NCBI GenBank assembly: GCA_005888325.1
Contig: VAWU01000013.1
Coordinates: 94,628 to 158,627 of the forward strand
Origin: Actinomycetota bacterium
GTDB lineage: Bacteria > Actinomycetota > Acidimicrobiia > Acidimicrobiales > AC-14
Length of the DNA: 64,000 bases
Reading direction: 5' to 3'
Part shown: piece by piece, positions 1 through 7,708 of the stretch
How the letters are laid out: every line of letters begins with the position of its first letter
Numbering within the stretch: position 1 is the stretch's first letter
Position numbers and translations under genes: made by a program
Notes under the pieces: model-generated
What the model saw: only the letters and a program-made list of their open reading frames with translations
Told to the model about the DNA's origin: nothing
The model's database searches: none

Positions 1-961
1 GCACCTCGGCCGCGAGGCGACCGGTCTCGTACGCGTAGGCGATGCCCTCCCCGTTGAACGGGTTGATGGCGCCCCCCGCGTCGCCCACGACGAGCCATGT
101 CGGGCCCACGTGGGGGCCGACCGACAGGCCCATGGGCAGGCGGCCACCGGTCGGCGGCCCGCACGACGTCTCCGGGCGGATGTCCCACGAGGCGGGCGCC
201 CACGCGACGAAGTCGTCCATGAGCTTCGAGGTGTTGACCTCCTTCCACTGGTTGAAGGTCGACAGGAGCCCGATGCCGACGTTCACCCGGCCGTCGCCCA
301 CCGGGAAGATCCAGCCGTAGCCCGGCAGCACGTTGCCCGCCCGGTCGTGGATGTCGAGGTGCGACTCGATCCAGGGCTCGTCGTGACGCGGCGAGCGGAA
401 GTAGCCGCGGATCGCCATCCCCTGCGGGTAGGAGCGGTCGCGCTGCGTCCCGAGCGATCGACCGAAGCGCGAGTTCGCCCCGTCGGCGACCACGACGAAG
501 CGGCCACGCACCTCAGTCGTGTGGCCGGAGCCCTTGTCGGTGACGGTCGCGCCCCGCACCAGGCCGCGCTCGAGGACGGGCGCGACCGCCTCGCGACCGT
601 CCCAAAGGGCGGCGCCCGCCTTCACCGCCCGCTGCGACACAATGTCGTCGAGGTCCTGGCGCGTGACGACGTAGCCGTGACGCGGGAAGCCGGGCGTGTC
701 CGGCCACTCGAGCTCGAGGGTGCGGCCGAACGCGATCGACCGTAGGCCCACGAACCGGTGGTGATCGGCCAGCTGGGCGCCGAGGCCCATGTCGTCGAGC
801 TGCTTGACGGCTCGCGGCGTGAGGCCGTCGCCACACGTCTTCTCACGCGGGAAGCACTTCTTCTCCACCATGACGACGTCGTGGCCGGCGTCGGCCAGCC
901 AGTGGGCGCACGCCGCGCCCGAAGGCCCCGCCCCCACCACGACGACGTCGTGGAGCGGCAC
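1..961 (-). CDS. Geranylgeranyl reductase-family FAD oxidoreductase, 3' end outside window
   Basis: Only the first 320 residues are inside the window. The GTG start at 961 overlaps the stop of the upstream cytochrome c gene (TAGTG), so the two are translationally coupled. The N-terminus has a Rossmann FAD fingerprint (VVVVGAGPSGAACAHWLA), then EKKCFPREKTCGDGLTP, typical of geranylgeranyl reductases, and a second FAD motif near residue 300 (GDAGGAINPFNGEGIAYA). Known family members saturate isoprenoid side chains of menaquinone, chlorophyll or archaeal lipids. Next to respiratory genes, reduction of the menaquinone tail (MenJ-like) is the likeliest role, but that is inferred from context. Confidence 0.85.
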   Translation of the reverse strand, partial: MPLHDVVVVGAGPSGAACAHWLADAGHDVVMVEKKCFPREKTCGDGLTPRAVKQLDDMGLGAQLADHHRFVGLRSIAFGRTLELEWPDTPGFPRHGYVVTRQDLDDIVSQRAVKAGAALWDGREAVAPVLERGLVRGATVTDKGSGHTTEVRGRFVVVADGANSRFGRSLGTQRDRSYPQGMAIRGYFRSPRHDEPWIESHLDIHDRAGNVLPGYGWIFPVGDGRVNVGIGLLSTFNQWKEVNTSKLMDDFVAWAPASWDIRPETSCGPPTGGRLPMGLSVGPHVGPTWLVVGDAGGAINPFNGEGIAYAYETGRLAAEV

Positions 962-1623
962 TACTTGAACGTCTCGCGTTCGTACAGGACGACGGCGTTG
1001 AGCTCTTCGGGCGACAGGGTGCTTGCAAACGCAGGCATCTTCCCCAGCTGGACGACGTGCTGGCCGCCAGGACGCGCGGGGTCGCCGTACGGCGTGCCCT
1101 TGGGCTTGGTCTGCGACCCCTCCTGGACCCACTTCACGTGATCGGCCTCGTTCGGGAAGGTCAGGAGCACCTGGCCGGCCAGCTTGGGGAAGTCACCCAC
1201 GCCTTCACCGTTGGCGCCGTGGCAGCTGGCGCAGTTCGCGCTGAAGGTCCGGGCGCCGAGCTGGATGGGCGTGAGGCTCACGGCCCGCTGGGGCGGAGCC
1301 AGCGCCCCCACGTAGACGATGGCCCAGAACGGCAGGATGAAGAGCACCGGGAACATCCAGACCGGGATGCCGCTCCGGGGGCCGCGGGGCGCGACGTAGG
1401 TGGGCAGGGCCGCGGCCGGCTCCGCCTCCGCCCCGACCGGCGCTCCGTCCTCGCTCCCGGGCGCCGTGTCCGCCGCGGCGACCACGACCGGAGGGCTCGG
1501 CTCGCTCGACGGGGGTGGGGCGTCGCCCGAGGGGGGCGGGGCGTCGCTGCCTCCCGTGCCGAGGCCCAAGGCCTCGCGCCGTTCGCGTGACCGGCGCAGC
1601 AGGTACTCGGGAACTTCGGTCAA
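961..1623 (-). CDS. Membrane-anchored monoheme c-type cytochrome
   Basis: A 220-residue protein with a TTG start at 1623, chosen because GGAGGACGAG lies directly upstream. It has a charged N-terminus (TEVPEYLLRRSRERREAL), a Pro/Ala/Ser-rich linker to about residue 80, one membrane segment near residues 87-108, and a class I cytochrome c domain. The heme motif is CASCH at residues 131-135, and a Met ligand is plausible in LGKMPAFAS near residue 194. It probably carries electrons from the adjacent bc/b6f-like complex to a terminal oxidase. The N-terminal motif recurs in the subunit IV-like protein at 3652-4542. It is divergent from that operon and coupled to the reductase gene downstream. Confidence 0.85.
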   Translation of the reverse strand: MTEVPEYLLRRSRERREALGLGTGGSDAPPPSGDAPPPSSEPSPPVVVAAADTAPGSEDGAPVGAEAEPAAALPTYVAPRGPRSGIPVWMFPVLFILPFWAIVYVGALAPPQRAVSLTPIQLGARTFSANCASCHGANGEGVGDFPKLAGQVLLTFPNEADHVKWVQEGSQTKPKGTPYGDPARPGGQHVVQLGKMPAFASTLSPEELNAVVLYERETFK

Positions 1624-1659
1624 CTCGTCCTCCGGCGGGGCTCAGGGGCGCTCCGGGGA

Positions 1660-1689
1660 AATCTATGCGGGCGCCCGAGATGTGGCCAA
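1660..1689 (-). promoter_or_regulatory. Candidate sigma-A promoter for the cytochrome c gene
   Basis: On the minus strand, TTGGCC (1684-1689) and TAGATT (1660-1665) are separated by 18 bases, about 37 bases upstream of the TTG start at 1623. The spacing and the TAnnnT form of the -10 box fit a housekeeping actinobacterial promoter. Assigned by eye only. Confidence 0.4.
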
Positions 1690-1788
1690 ACACCACACAA
1701 TCGGCCCCGCCGCGCCGATGTGCCTCCGGCGGAGGGGCCGTGCTAGAACGCCGGGTGTCCCCCGGTGCTGTGGGTCCTCGTTGTCCAG

Positions 1789-1809
1789 TAGAATGTGAGA
1801 GATTTCACG
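1789..1809 (+). promoter_or_regulatory. -10 box overlapped by a CRP/GlxR-type palindrome
   Basis: TAGAAT at 1789-1794 is a good -10 hexamer, though no strong -35 is visible. It overlaps TGTGA-GAGATT-TCACG at 1794-1809, which matches the CRP-family consensus TGTGA-N6-TCACA at 9 of 10 defined positions. The site would cover the transcription start of the cytochrome bc/nuo superoperon, a position more usual for repression. A second site of the same form lies at 22743-22758, before the other nuo operon. Confidence 0.5.
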
Positions 1810-1830
1810 AGGAGAGAAGGGCACGCCTAA

Positions 1831-1947
1831 GTGTCGGCTGACCCAGGAGTCTCGGCTGTGAAGAGACACGCGCTGAAGCGTGAGTGGTGTGCCTCCGTCG
1901 TCGGGGCAGGCTGGGTCGTCCGCCCTGTTGTCGGGGCCGTTCTATGA
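1831..1947 (+). CDS. Small coupled ORF, 38 codons
   Basis: GTG at 1831 opens a 38-codon frame ending in TGA at 1945-1947. The stop overlaps the ATG (1944) of the next gene as ATGA. A purine-rich GGAGAGAAGG (1811-1820) lies ten bases upstream. The product has a basic middle (KRHALKREW) and a hydrophobic C-terminus (VVGAGWVVRPVVGAVL). I do not recognise it. It could be a leader peptide or a small membrane protein whose translation feeds the membrane gene that follows. The overlap with that start is the main support. Confidence 0.4.
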   Translation: MSADPGVSAVKRHALKREWCASVVGAGWVVRPVVGAVL

Positions 1948-2408
1948 ACCTCTCTGCGGCGTTCTTCGTCTCCCTTGCCATGCTCGTGATCGGCATCGGG
2001 ATCTGCATCCGGGTCGGCCGGCGCCGGCCCCCAGGCACGCCCTTCACGTGGGGCGAAGCCTTCCTCGCGGCGACCTTCGTCTTCGGCCTCATGCTGCTCG
2101 CCTACGGCGTCGTGCCGGACCAATGGCTGCGGTGGGCCGACAACCGACTGGTCTGGCGCTCCGACAAGCTGCTGCTCGCCGTCTCGTCCAAAGGCGTCAA
2201 GTTCGGCGACGCGGCCAAGACGTTCGGCGGCACCGGGCGCATCCTGATCACCTACCAGGCGCTGCGCGACATGATCGCGGCCGGCATCTACATCGTGATG
2301 CTCGGGGTGCAGATCGCGCTGTGGGCGATGTGGCAGAAGCGCGGACAGGTCAAGAGCACCGAGGTGGCGACCTCCGACTTCGGCCGTCCTCTGGTGAGGA
2401 GGGTCTGA
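1944..2408 (+). CDS. Small membrane protein of the cytochrome bc operon
   Basis: A 154-residue protein with ATG at 1944. An in-frame start 60 bases upstream would add a basic, non-conserved-looking leader. Membrane segments appear near residues 4-22, 40-58 and 115-135. The segment between (DQWLRWADNRLVWRSDKLLL) is amphipathic and may pack on the membrane. The stop (2406-2408) sits one base before the GTG of the ferredoxin gene, so the two are co-translated. I do not recognise a named family. Its position at the head of the operon suggests an accessory subunit of the quinol-oxidising complex. Confidence 0.75.
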   Translation: MNLSAAFFVSLAMLVIGIGICIRVGRRRPPGTPFTWGEAFLAATFVFGLMLLAYGVVPDQWLRWADNRLVWRSDKLLLAVSSKGVKFGDAAKTFGGTGRILITYQALRDMIAAGIYIVMLGVQIALWAMWQKRGQVKSTEVATSDFGRPLVRRV

Positions 2409-2409
2409 C

Positions 2410-2823
2410 GTGGCCAAGACCGACGCCAACCCGCCGATGCCCGCGTTTCCCGGCGAGTACGTCCTGCAGGAGATCGCGCCCGACGACCTCAGCAAGTCGG
2501 TGAAGCCGAAGCAGTTCCTCCACATCGACCAGTCCGAGTGCATCATGTGCGAGGGCTGTGTCGACATCTGCCCGTGGAAGTGCATCCACATGCTCGGCAC
2601 CGACACGATCACCGAGGCGCTCAACACGATCGAGCCCGGCATCGACCCCGACGAGCACGTGGTGTTCGTAGTCGACGAGGACGTGTGCACCCGTTGCGGG
2701 CTCTGCGTCGACCGTTGCCCGACCGGTGTGATCATCATGGGCAAGGCCGGTGTCGCGCCGCGCGACGGCGACCGGCACCAACGCGACAACAAGCACGGCT
2801 ACTCGTACGGCATGCGGTTCTAG
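2410..2823 (+). CDS. Dicluster 4Fe-4S ferredoxin in the cytochrome bc operon
   Basis: A 137-residue protein starting at GTG 2410, directly after the previous stop. It has two classic 2[4Fe-4S] motifs, CIMCEGCVDICPWKC near residue 45 and CTRCGLCVDRCPTG near residue 97, separated by an acidic insert longer than in small ferredoxins. There is no signal peptide or membrane segment, so it should act on the cytoplasmic face. Sitting between a membrane protein and cytochrome b, it could shuttle electrons between a soluble donor and the quinone pool or the b-type complex. That role is inferred from position. Confidence 0.85.
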   Translation: MAKTDANPPMPAFPGEYVLQEIAPDDLSKSVKPKQFLHIDQSECIMCEGCVDICPWKCIHMLGTDTITEALNTIEPGIDPDEHVVFVVDEDVCTRCGLCVDRCPTGVIIMGKAGVAPRDGDRHQRDNKHGYSYGMRF

Positions 2824-2838
2824 AGACGGGGACGGCGG

Positions 2839-3636
2839 GTGGCACGACGCGGCAACGGAAACGGAAACGGCGGTGGCCGGCTTCGCCTCGGCGAGCGGGC
2901 GGGCGAGACGTTCGCCAAGGTGCAGGGCTCGCAGGCGTGGACGTCGATCTTCCGGCCCGGCTCGATCTTCCGCAAGGGCTACACCGACAGCCCGAGGAAC
3001 CGGTCCTACGTCATCATGAACAGCCTGCTGTACCACCTTCACCCCGTGAAGGTGAAGCGGCATGCGGTGAAGGTCAGCTACACGCTTTGCCTCGGCGGCC
3101 TGTCCTTCTTCCTCTTCATCCTGCTCACGATCACGGGCATCTTCCTGATGTTCTTCTACAAGCCCACCGAGGCCCAGGCGTGGGACACCATCAAGCAGCT
3201 GCACACCGGCGTCGCGTTCGGCCTGCTCGTGCGCAACATGCACCGCTGGGCCGCACACCTCATGGTGCTCACCGTGTTCTTGCACATGGCGCGGGTCTTC
3301 TATCACGGTGCGTACAAGCCACCGCGCGAGTTCAACTGGGTGATCGGCGTGATCCTCCTCACGCTCACGCTGCTGCTGTCGTTCACGGGTTACCTGCTGC
3401 CGTGGGACCAGCTCGCGCTCTGGGCGGTCACGGTGGGCACGAACATGATGGGCTACACACCCGTGTTCGGGCAGCAGGTGCGCTTCGTCCTGCTGAGCGG
3501 AGTCGAGATCTCGAGTGAGACACTGCTGCGCTGGTACGTGCTCCACGTGTTGCTGTTCCCGTTCATCATCGTGATCTTCATGGCCATCCACTTCTGGCGC
3601 GTCCGCAAGGACGGCGGAATCTCCGGCCCGCTGTAG
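2839..3636 (+). CDS. Cytochrome b6-like N-terminal half of cytochrome b
   Basis: A 265-residue protein with a GTG start. It has four membrane segments and paired heme-b histidines in MHRWAAHLMVL and LHMARVFYHG, then VLHVLLFPF and IHFWRVRKDGG. Its C-terminus, GGISGPL, ends as cytochrome b6 does, and the Qo-region gene for the other half follows separately. TLCLGG aligns by eye with the b6f YCLGG motif whose Cys binds the extra heme c(n/i). The first 15 residues are an odd Asn/Gly repeat. The protein oxidises and reduces menaquinone within the membrane complex. The split form is like b6f and Firmicutes bc complexes. Confidence 0.92.
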   Translation: MARRGNGNGNGGGRLRLGERAGETFAKVQGSQAWTSIFRPGSIFRKGYTDSPRNRSYVIMNSLLYHLHPVKVKRHAVKVSYTLCLGGLSFFLFILLTITGIFLMFFYKPTEAQAWDTIKQLHTGVAFGLLVRNMHRWAAHLMVLTVFLHMARVFYHGAYKPPREFNWVIGVILLTLTLLLSFTGYLLPWDQLALWAVTVGTNMMGYTPVFGQQVRFVLLSGVEISSETLLRWYVLHVLLFPFIIVIFMAIHFWRVRKDGGISGPL

Positions 3637-3651
3637 AGGGAGCGAGTTCCC

Positions 3652-4542
3652 ATGGCCGAAGTACCCGAACATCTCCTGCGCCGGGCGAAGGAGCGGCGCG
3701 AGGCGCTCGCGGGCGCGGGCAAGCCGCCCGAGGAGACAGCTGCCCCGGGAGGGCAGCCCGAGGAGACAGCTGCCCCGGGAGGGCAGCCCGAGGAGCCCGC
3801 GGCCGAGCCCGCGCCTCCGGCCGAGCCCGCGGCGCCCGCGGCGAGCGCGCCCTCCGATCCCTCCGGCAAGATCCCCGCCCACCTCCTCGCCCGCAGCCAG
3901 GCGCGCAAGGACGCGCTGGCCGGTGGGGGCGGCCAGGGTGACGGTGGCGGCGGCGGTGCCGCCGCGACGAGCCCACCGCCCGCCGCCGCGGCAGCCGCGG
4001 TCGCAACCGCCACCGCCCCGGCGCCGTCCGGCCTGTCCGGGCCCGAGGGTCACACGCAGCGCCTGCTCACGGTCGTCAAGGCGGGCTCCATCCAGGACGT
4101 CAAGTCCGTCCCCACCGACAAGGTGCACGTGTGGCCGCACCTGCTCGTCGCCGAGTTCGTCGCCGCGCTGGCGATGACCGCATTCACGCTGGTGTTCTCG
4201 ATCTTCGTCAACGCGCCGCTGCTCGAGACGGCGAACTACAACTTCACCCCCAACCCGTCCAAGGCGCCGTGGTACTTCCTCGGCCTGCAGGAGCTGCTGA
4301 CGATGTTCCACCCGATGGTCGCCGGCGTGACCATCCCGGGCATCGGCATCTTCGGGCTGATGCTGGCGCCGTACAGCGACCGCAACCCCAGCCAGAAGCC
4401 CGAGGACCGCAAGTTCGCCATCGCCCTCTTCACCTTGTTCCTCATGTTCTGGGCTGTCCTCGTCATCATCGGCTCGTTCTTCCGAGGGCCCGGGTTCAAC
4501 TTCACCTTGCCCTGGCGCGACGGCCTGTTCTTCGACCTGTAG
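3652..4542 (+). CDS. Subunit IV-like C-terminal half of cytochrome b with a long N-terminal extension
   Basis: A 296-residue protein. The last 165 residues are subunit IV-like: three membrane segments and NPSKAPWYFLGLQELL, where the usual PEWY quinol-site motif reads APWY. The first 130 residues are a Pro/Ala/Glu-rich cytoplasmic extension. This opens with AEVPEHLLRRAKERREAL and later repeats the motif as GKIPAHLLARSQARKDAL. A 30-base tandem duplication at 3727-3786 doubles the segment PEETAAPGGQ. ATG 3652 follows GGGAGCGAG. With the preceding gene it forms the complete cytochrome b. The function of the extension is unknown. Confidence 0.9.
   Translation: MAEVPEHLLRRAKERREALAGAGKPPEETAAPGGQPEETAAPGGQPEEPAAEPAPPAEPAAPAASAPSDPSGKIPAHLLARSQARKDALAGGGGQGDGGGGGAAATSPPPAAAAAAVATATAPAPSGLSGPEGHTQRLLTVVKAGSIQDVKSVPTDKVHVWPHLLVAEFVAALAMTAFTLVFSIFVNAPLLETANYNFTPNPSKAPWYFLGLQELLTMFHPMVAGVTIPGIGIFGLMLAPYSDRNPSQKPEDRKFAIALFTLFLMFWAVLVIIGSFFRGPGFNFTLPWRDGLFFDL
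3727..3786 (+). repeat. 30-bp in-frame tandem duplication
   Basis: Two perfect 30-base copies (3727-3756 and 3757-3786), then the first 8 bases of a third. Each encodes PEETAAPGGQ in the disordered extension of the subunit IV-like protein. Because the unit is a multiple of three, copy number can change without a frameshift. Confidence 0.9.
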
Positions 4543-4556
4543 ATGAGGAGCCTCCC

Positions 4557-5432
4557 GTGAGCACAGGCACCATCCTCGGCATCGTGCTCGCCGGCGTCGC
4601 GCTGTTGGCGGTGATCCTGTTGTTCACCACCGCCCGCCGTCGTGACGAGAACCGCGCCGTCGGCCGTTTGTCGCGCGAGACGCGCACTCGCGATCGCAGT
4701 GAGAGCGCCGCTGCAGAGGCGCTCGGCGACCTCGAGCCGCCCCCGGTCATGACCGGGCGCGAGGTCGAGCGGGCCGCGGTAGCCGAGCGCCTCGAAGGCC
4801 GCAGGGTCGTGCTGCCCGCCACCACCGAGCCCCCGAGGCCGCCCGCGGTCCCGGTCGACATGGAGACGCTCGAGGTCACGCGCCGGCAGTTCCTCAACCG
4901 CGGTGTCGTCACCCTGTTCACGCTCGGGCTGGCGAGCTTCGGTGGGTCGATGCTCGCCTTCCTCTGGCCCACACTGTCCGGAGGCTTCGGCTCGAAGATC
5001 CGCGCCGGCACCCTCGAGGAGATCCTGGGCCAGATCGCGGACAAGAAGGAGCCCTTCTACGTCGCCGAGGGACGCTTCTACATCAACCCCTATCCGAAGG
5101 ACGCGGTCGCCAAGGCCAAGGGCATCGCCGCGTACGCATCGGTGATCGAGGGCTATCAGGCCGGAGTGGTGGCGCTGTACCAGAAGTGCGTGCACCTCGG
5201 TTGTCGCGTGCCGTGGTGCCCGACGTCGCAGTGGTTCGAATGTCCGTGCCACGGCTCGCAGTACAACCGCGTCGGAGAGAAGAAGGGCGGTCCCGCGCCT
5301 CGCGGCCTCGACCGGTTCGTGGTCAGCGTCGAGGGCGGCGTCGTCAACGTCGACACCAAGACGATCATCGTCGGGCCGCCGATCGGCACCAACACCACGG
5401 GCCAGGAGGCGGAAGGTCCCCACTGCGTATGA
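4557..5432 (+). CDS. Rieske iron-sulfur protein (QcrA-like)
   Basis: A 291-residue protein from GTG 4557, 15 bases after the previous stop. A membrane segment at residues 4-24 is followed by a charged linker. Next come a Tat-type RRQFLN motif and a second hydrophobic segment near residues 108-130. The Rieske fold carries both cluster motifs: CVHLGC at residues 211-216 and CPCHGSQYN near residue 231. It passes electrons from quinol at the Qo site to cytochrome c on the outer face. The extra N-terminal helix resembles actinobacterial QcrA. Its stop overlaps the start of the diheme cytochrome. Confidence 0.93.
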   Translation: MSTGTILGIVLAGVALLAVILLFTTARRRDENRAVGRLSRETRTRDRSESAAAEALGDLEPPPVMTGREVERAAVAERLEGRRVVLPATTEPPRPPAVPVDMETLEVTRRQFLNRGVVTLFTLGLASFGGSMLAFLWPTLSGGFGSKIRAGTLEEILGQIADKKEPFYVAEGRFYINPYPKDAVAKAKGIAAYASVIEGYQAGVVALYQKCVHLGCRVPWCPTSQWFECPCHGSQYNRVGEKKGGPAPRGLDRFVVSVEGGVVNVDTKTIIVGPPIGTNTTGQEAEGPHCV

Positions 5433-6487
5433 GCGAGTACGGAAGCGCGGACCTCATCCTCGCGCTGTCGCGTCAGCAGCGGATCGGCCTCGGCGTCGCC
5501 ATCGTCATGGTCGTCGGCTGGCTCGTCTACATCGTGGGCACCACCCGGCGCACCGCCGAGCCGGGGAGCGAGATCGAGCTCGCACCCAACCGCAAGCCCT
5601 ATCTCGACGACGAGGGGCTCGAGGGGCCCAAGCTCACCAAGGCGCTCACGTGGGGCCTGGTGCTCATGGGCTTCATCGCCGTCGGGCTGCCCGTCTACTG
5701 GCTCCGCGAGCCGACCCGCGAGGCGGGGGGCGGCTTCGACCGGGGCACCGCCTGGTTCGAACGCAACGCCATCGAGCACGGCAAGAATCTCTTCGCGGCA
5801 CCGCCCAAGGAAGGCGAGCCGGGCGCGCGCAAGGCGCACTTCAACTGCGCGCAGTGCCACGGCGCGGACGGCCAGGGCGCGGCGCGCACCTTCCAGCTCT
5901 CCGATCCGCTCAACCCCAACGCCCCACCGCGTCCGGTCTCGTGGGACTGTCCGCCACTGAACACGGTAACGCTCCGCTATCGCGACGACGAGATCCGCAA
6001 CATCCTCGTCTACGGTCGGCCCGGCACGCCGATGCCCGCGTGGGGCGTCAAGGGTGGTGGGCCGATGAACGACCAGCAGATCGACGACCTCATCACCTAC
6101 CTGCACAGCATCAGCATCGGCCCCGCAAAGGCCAAGGCCCAGGCCGACGCCACGCTCGCAGCCGCAAAGGCCAACCCCGCCAACGCGGGAAAGAGCGACG
6201 GACAGCTGCTGTTCGAGGGGTTTTGCGCCCGCTGCCACACGAAGGGGTTCTCCTACGGTGAGCCCGACGTGGCCGGCGGCGGCGCGTTCGGGCCGTCGCT
6301 CGTCGATGGCTCGACCGTGCGCCAGTTCCCCAACATCACCGCCCAGATCCTCTGGGTGAGCGAGACGGCCGAGCTCGGCAAGCAGTACGGGGTGCGCGGC
6401 ATCAGCAAAGGCGTGATGCCGCACTTCAACGAGATGCTCAGCACAACCCAGATCAAGGCCATCGTCGACTACGAGCGGGGGCTCTGA
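5429..6487 (+). CDS. Membrane-anchored diheme cytochrome c of the bc complex (QcrC-like)
   Basis: A 352-residue protein. ATG 5429 overlaps the Rieske stop as ATGA. Membrane segments lie near residues 17-37 and 72-92. Two cytochrome c domains follow, with heme motifs CAQCH (140-144) and CARCH (266-270) and candidate Met ligands in GTPMPAWG and KGVMPHFNE. In actinobacteria a cytochrome cc replaces soluble cytochrome c and feeds the oxidase directly; this protein probably does the same. The two N-terminal helices differ from the single C-terminal anchor of mycobacterial QcrC, so I leave the symbol blank. Confidence 0.88.
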   Translation: MSEYGSADLILALSRQQRIGLGVAIVMVVGWLVYIVGTTRRTAEPGSEIELAPNRKPYLDDEGLEGPKLTKALTWGLVLMGFIAVGLPVYWLREPTREAGGGFDRGTAWFERNAIEHGKNLFAAPPKEGEPGARKAHFNCAQCHGADGQGAARTFQLSDPLNPNAPPRPVSWDCPPLNTVTLRYRDDEIRNILVYGRPGTPMPAWGVKGGGPMNDQQIDDLITYLHSISIGPAKAKAQADATLAAAKANPANAGKSDGQLLFEGFCARCHTKGFSYGEPDVAGGGAFGPSLVDGSTVRQFPNITAQILWVSETAELGKQYGVRGISKGVMPHFNEMLSTTQIKAIVDYERGL

Positions 6488-7245
6488 TGCGGTTCGTCCT
6501 CGCCGGCATCTCCTGGGATCCCAACATCCGCGGCGCGCTCGTGGTGCTGACCGCGATCGTCCTGCTCCCCGGCACCGTGTACATGGTCCTGGCCACCGAC
6601 ACCGGTGCCCGTCTGGGGTTGCTGCTCGCGCTCACCGGGCTCTTCGGGTGGATGTCGATCATGGGCATCACCTGGTGGGTCTACGGGATCGGCCTGAAGG
6701 GCCCACCCGCGGCGTGGAAGGTCAAGGAGGTGGTGCAGGGCAGCCTGGCCGACGCGCGCACGCCCGCGGTGGGCACCTTCCCGCGAGGCTGGAAGCAGCT
6801 GGCGCTCGAGGACAAGGAGGCCACCGAGGCGCTGGCCGCGTCCGACCCCATCCTGGTGCCACCGGCGGGCGAGCCGGGCCGCAAGTACTTCGATGCCGGC
6901 GGTTACATCGTCGTCGGCGCCTTCGATACCGGCGGCGAGCGCTACGGACCGTTCCACCTGCTGAACTTCCGGCCGTTCAACGTCCGCCACTCGCCGCACT
7001 ACTTCGTGCTGCAGGTGCAACGGTCGTTCAAGCCCGAAGCCCTCCCGGGCCAGAGCGCGGCGGCGCCGAGAGCCGCCCCCGACGCGCCCGTGGTCTCGGT
7101 GATCCTGGTGCGCGACCTCGGTGCCCTCCGTCGTGAGCCCGCGCTCGTCGCGCTGTCCTCGATCGCACTGTTCTCGGTGTGCGCCTCGACGCTGCACCGT
7201 CGCGACAAGGAAGCCATGAGGGCGCGCGCCGAGGTCACGACCTGA
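6487..7245 (+). CDS. Membrane protein linking the bc and nuo operons, unknown function
   Basis: A 252-residue protein whose start shares one base with the previous stop. Two membrane segments lie near residues 15-35 and 42-62. A soluble domain of about 140 residues contains [20 protein letters not shown] and [19 protein letters not shown] final hydrophobic segment lies near residues 215-232. I do not recognise the family. Its stop overlaps nuoA (TGATG), physically joining the bc operon to complex I. It may be an accessory subunit or assembly factor of the b6f-like complex. Confidence 0.75.
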   Translation: MRFVLAGISWDPNIRGALVVLTAIVLLPGTVYMVLATDTGARLGLLLALTGLFGWMSIMGITWWVYGIGLKGPPAAWKVKEVVQGSLADARTPAVGTFPRGWKQLALEDKEATEALAASDPILVPPAGEPGRKYFDAGGYIVVGAFDTGGERYGPFHLLNFRPFNVRHSPHYFVLQVQRSFKPEALPGQSAAAPRAAPDAPVVSVILVRDLGALRREPALVALSSIALFSVCASTLHRRDKEAMRARAEVTT

Positions 7246-7706
7246 TGGCGCAGTACCTGCCGCTTCTCGCGATGTTCGTCCTGGCCGGGGTGTTCGCCGG
7301 GATCTCGTTCCTCGCGTCGGGGCTGCTCGCCCCCCGCCGCCCGACGGCGGCCAAGGAGGCGCCCTACGAGTGCGGGATCGTCCCCGACCGCGAGCCGCCC
7401 GAGCGATTCCCGGTGCGCTTCTACCTGGTGGCGATGATCTTCGTCATCTTCGACATCGAGATCATCTTCCTCTACCCGTGGGCCGTGATCTTCCGGCAGC
7501 TGGCGGCCTTCGGGCTCTGGGAGATGTTGGTGTTCGCGGCCGCGGTGTTCATCTCGTTCGTGTACCTGATCGGCAACGGCGTCCTCGACTGGGGGCCGGC
7601 GAAGCGCATCGCGTCGACGCTCGACCACGGTGCTTTCGCTTCGAGTCGCACGACCGAGACGACGGTCCGCCGGGTGGGGACGACGGGCCGGGGCGAGGCC
7701 GCGTAG
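7245..7706 (+). CDS. nuoA: NADH-quinone oxidoreductase subunit A (complex I, cluster 1)
   Basis: A 153-residue protein with three membrane segments. It has the NuoA signature [20 protein letters not shown] and [20 protein letters not shown], whose acidic residues lie near the quinone channel. A 25-residue polar C-terminal tail is longer than usual. ATG 7245 shares one base with the previous stop. First gene of a full 14-gene nuo operon in canonical order A-N. Confidence 0.95.
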   Translation: MAQYLPLLAMFVLAGVFAGISFLASGLLAPRRPTAAKEAPYECGIVPDREPPERFPVRFYLVAMIFVIFDIEIIFLYPWAVIFRQLAAFGLWEMLVFAAAVFISFVYLIGNGVLDWGPAKRIASTLDHGAFASSRTTETTVRRVGTTGRGEAA

Positions 7707-7708
7707 CG

